From Candidatus Omnitrophota bacterium (GTDB lineage: Bacteria > Omnitrophota > Gorgyraeia > Gygaellales > JAHJCI01): a stretch of DNA of 5,447 nt. How positions within the stretch are numbered: position 1 is the stretch's first letter; the number at the start of each line of letters is the position of its first letter. The position numbers and the translations under genes are program-made. Below, piece after piece: positions 5,278 to 5,447 of the stretch. A model generated the notes under the pieces. That model searched no databases and was not told the origin of the DNA. It worked only from the letters and a program-made list of their open reading frames with translations. The stretch is from positions 1-5,447 of the forward strand of contig JAHJCI010000183.1 in assembly GCA_018813085.1 (NCBI GenBank), read 5' to 3'.

Positions 5278-5447
5278 ATGTAGCTTTATTATTTCTTCTT
5301 CATTCTCAAAGATTCTTAACACTTCTCCATTCCTAACATTAAACGGATCATTTTTTATAATCCGATAACCGGGTTCCACTATTTCGCTATTTTGGTATAT
5401 AAAACAAGTCTTTTTGGGTATAGAAAGTATAAGATGTCCTCTTGGCC
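5254..5447 (-). pseudogene. Host gene of unknown function truncated by the IS30 insertion (partial, upstream part beyond the window)
   Basis: From the right edge one minus-strand frame is open for 63 codons, while the other two minus-strand frames stop early (within about 20-23 codons). It reads PRGHLILSIPKK, then later YRIIKNDPFNVRNGEVLR and IFENEEEIIKLH before crossing into the insertion sequence at 5278. It adds about six residues encoded by the element (STSKCNA) and stops at TGA. The peptide has a natural, Ile/Lys/Glu-rich composition like the neighbours. I cannot name the family. A pattern of strand-like segments followed by a helix could fit the C-terminal domain of a TrmB-like regulator or a similar alpha/beta domain, but this is a guess. 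The simplest reading is a gene disrupted near its 3' end. Confidence 0.6.
5259..5278 (-). repeat. Right terminal inverted repeat of the IS30 element
   Basis: CGTTGCACTT... through ...GGTTGAA is the inverse of the left end with three mismatches. It contains the last codons and the TGA stop of the transposase. Minus-strand translation from the right-hand host DNA passes through it and stops just inside the element at TGA (5254-5256). Confidence 0.88.

Larger units (their letters stand above)
4240..5278 (+). mobile_element. Complete IS30-family insertion sequence, about 1039 bp
   Basis: The element consists of a single transposase gene between 20-base terminal inverted repeats at 4240-4259 and 5259-5278. 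The right repeat overlaps the transposase stop codon, so there is almost no non-coding DNA at the 3' end, while 28 bases separate the left repeat from the ATG. The size (about 1.0-1.2 kb) and one-gene layout fit the IS30 family. The repeats and the reading frame are intact, so it may still be active or was so recently. No convincing direct target duplication is seen: left flank ...ACACAAG, right flank TGTAGC.... It stands opposite to all neighbouring genes and appears to have landed in a minus-strand gene. Confidence 0.9.

Noticed and set aside
5261..5296. TTGCAC in the right IS end plus TTTATT downstream, considered as an outward hybrid promoter
   Set aside because: Both boxes match consensus poorly, and the downstream gene runs in the opposite direction.

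Overview
The window is a stretch of bacterial chromosome. It holds a minus-strand housekeeping gene cluster with an insertion sequence next to it. The conserved order, read on the minus strand, is recG, rsmD, coaD, rpmF, plsX: DNA repair helicase, 16S rRNA methyltransferase, coenzyme A synthesis, ribosomal protein L32, phospholipid/fatty-acid synthesis. This order is widespread in bacteria. The moderate-to-low GC content, the short AT-rich linkers, the many palindromic repeats (some inside genes) and the look of the small hypothetical protein remind me of uncultured candidate phyla such as Omnitrophota. That assignment is an inference from style, not from a marker gene.

Layout, left to right. 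Bases 1-19 are the first codons of plsX, which runs off the left edge. rpmF (83-283), coaD (295-798), rsmD (800-1453) and recG (1489-3642) follow, all on the minus strand with gaps of 63, 11, 1 and 35 bases, so they are probably co-transcribed. Between recG and the next gene (3643-3803) lies a block with two tandem palindromic units framed by GGGTGTC-type inverted repeats. A 107-residue protein of unknown function (3804-4127, minus) has its own plausible promoter and ribosome binding site.

Bases 4240-5278 are a complete IS30-family element on the plus strand. It has 20-bp terminal inverted repeats matching at 17 of 20 positions and an intact DDE transposase. From its right end to the window edge (5279-5447) one minus-strand frame stays open and runs straight into the element, so the insertion appears to have cut a host gene. 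A short possible remnant of that gene's 3' end lies on the left side of the element.

The most unusual feature is that two essential-type genes carry extra, family-atypical peptides at sites where the DNA looks like a repeat. In recG a GC-rich hairpin of about 60 bases adds about 26 residues between helicase motifs. In rsmD about 72 bases add about 24 residues just after the catalytic DPPY motif. With the intergenic tandem palindrome, this makes three repeat-like insertions of apparently different families within 2.8 kb. It recalls the in-frame palindromic elements known from Rickettsia, but here it would be in another lineage.
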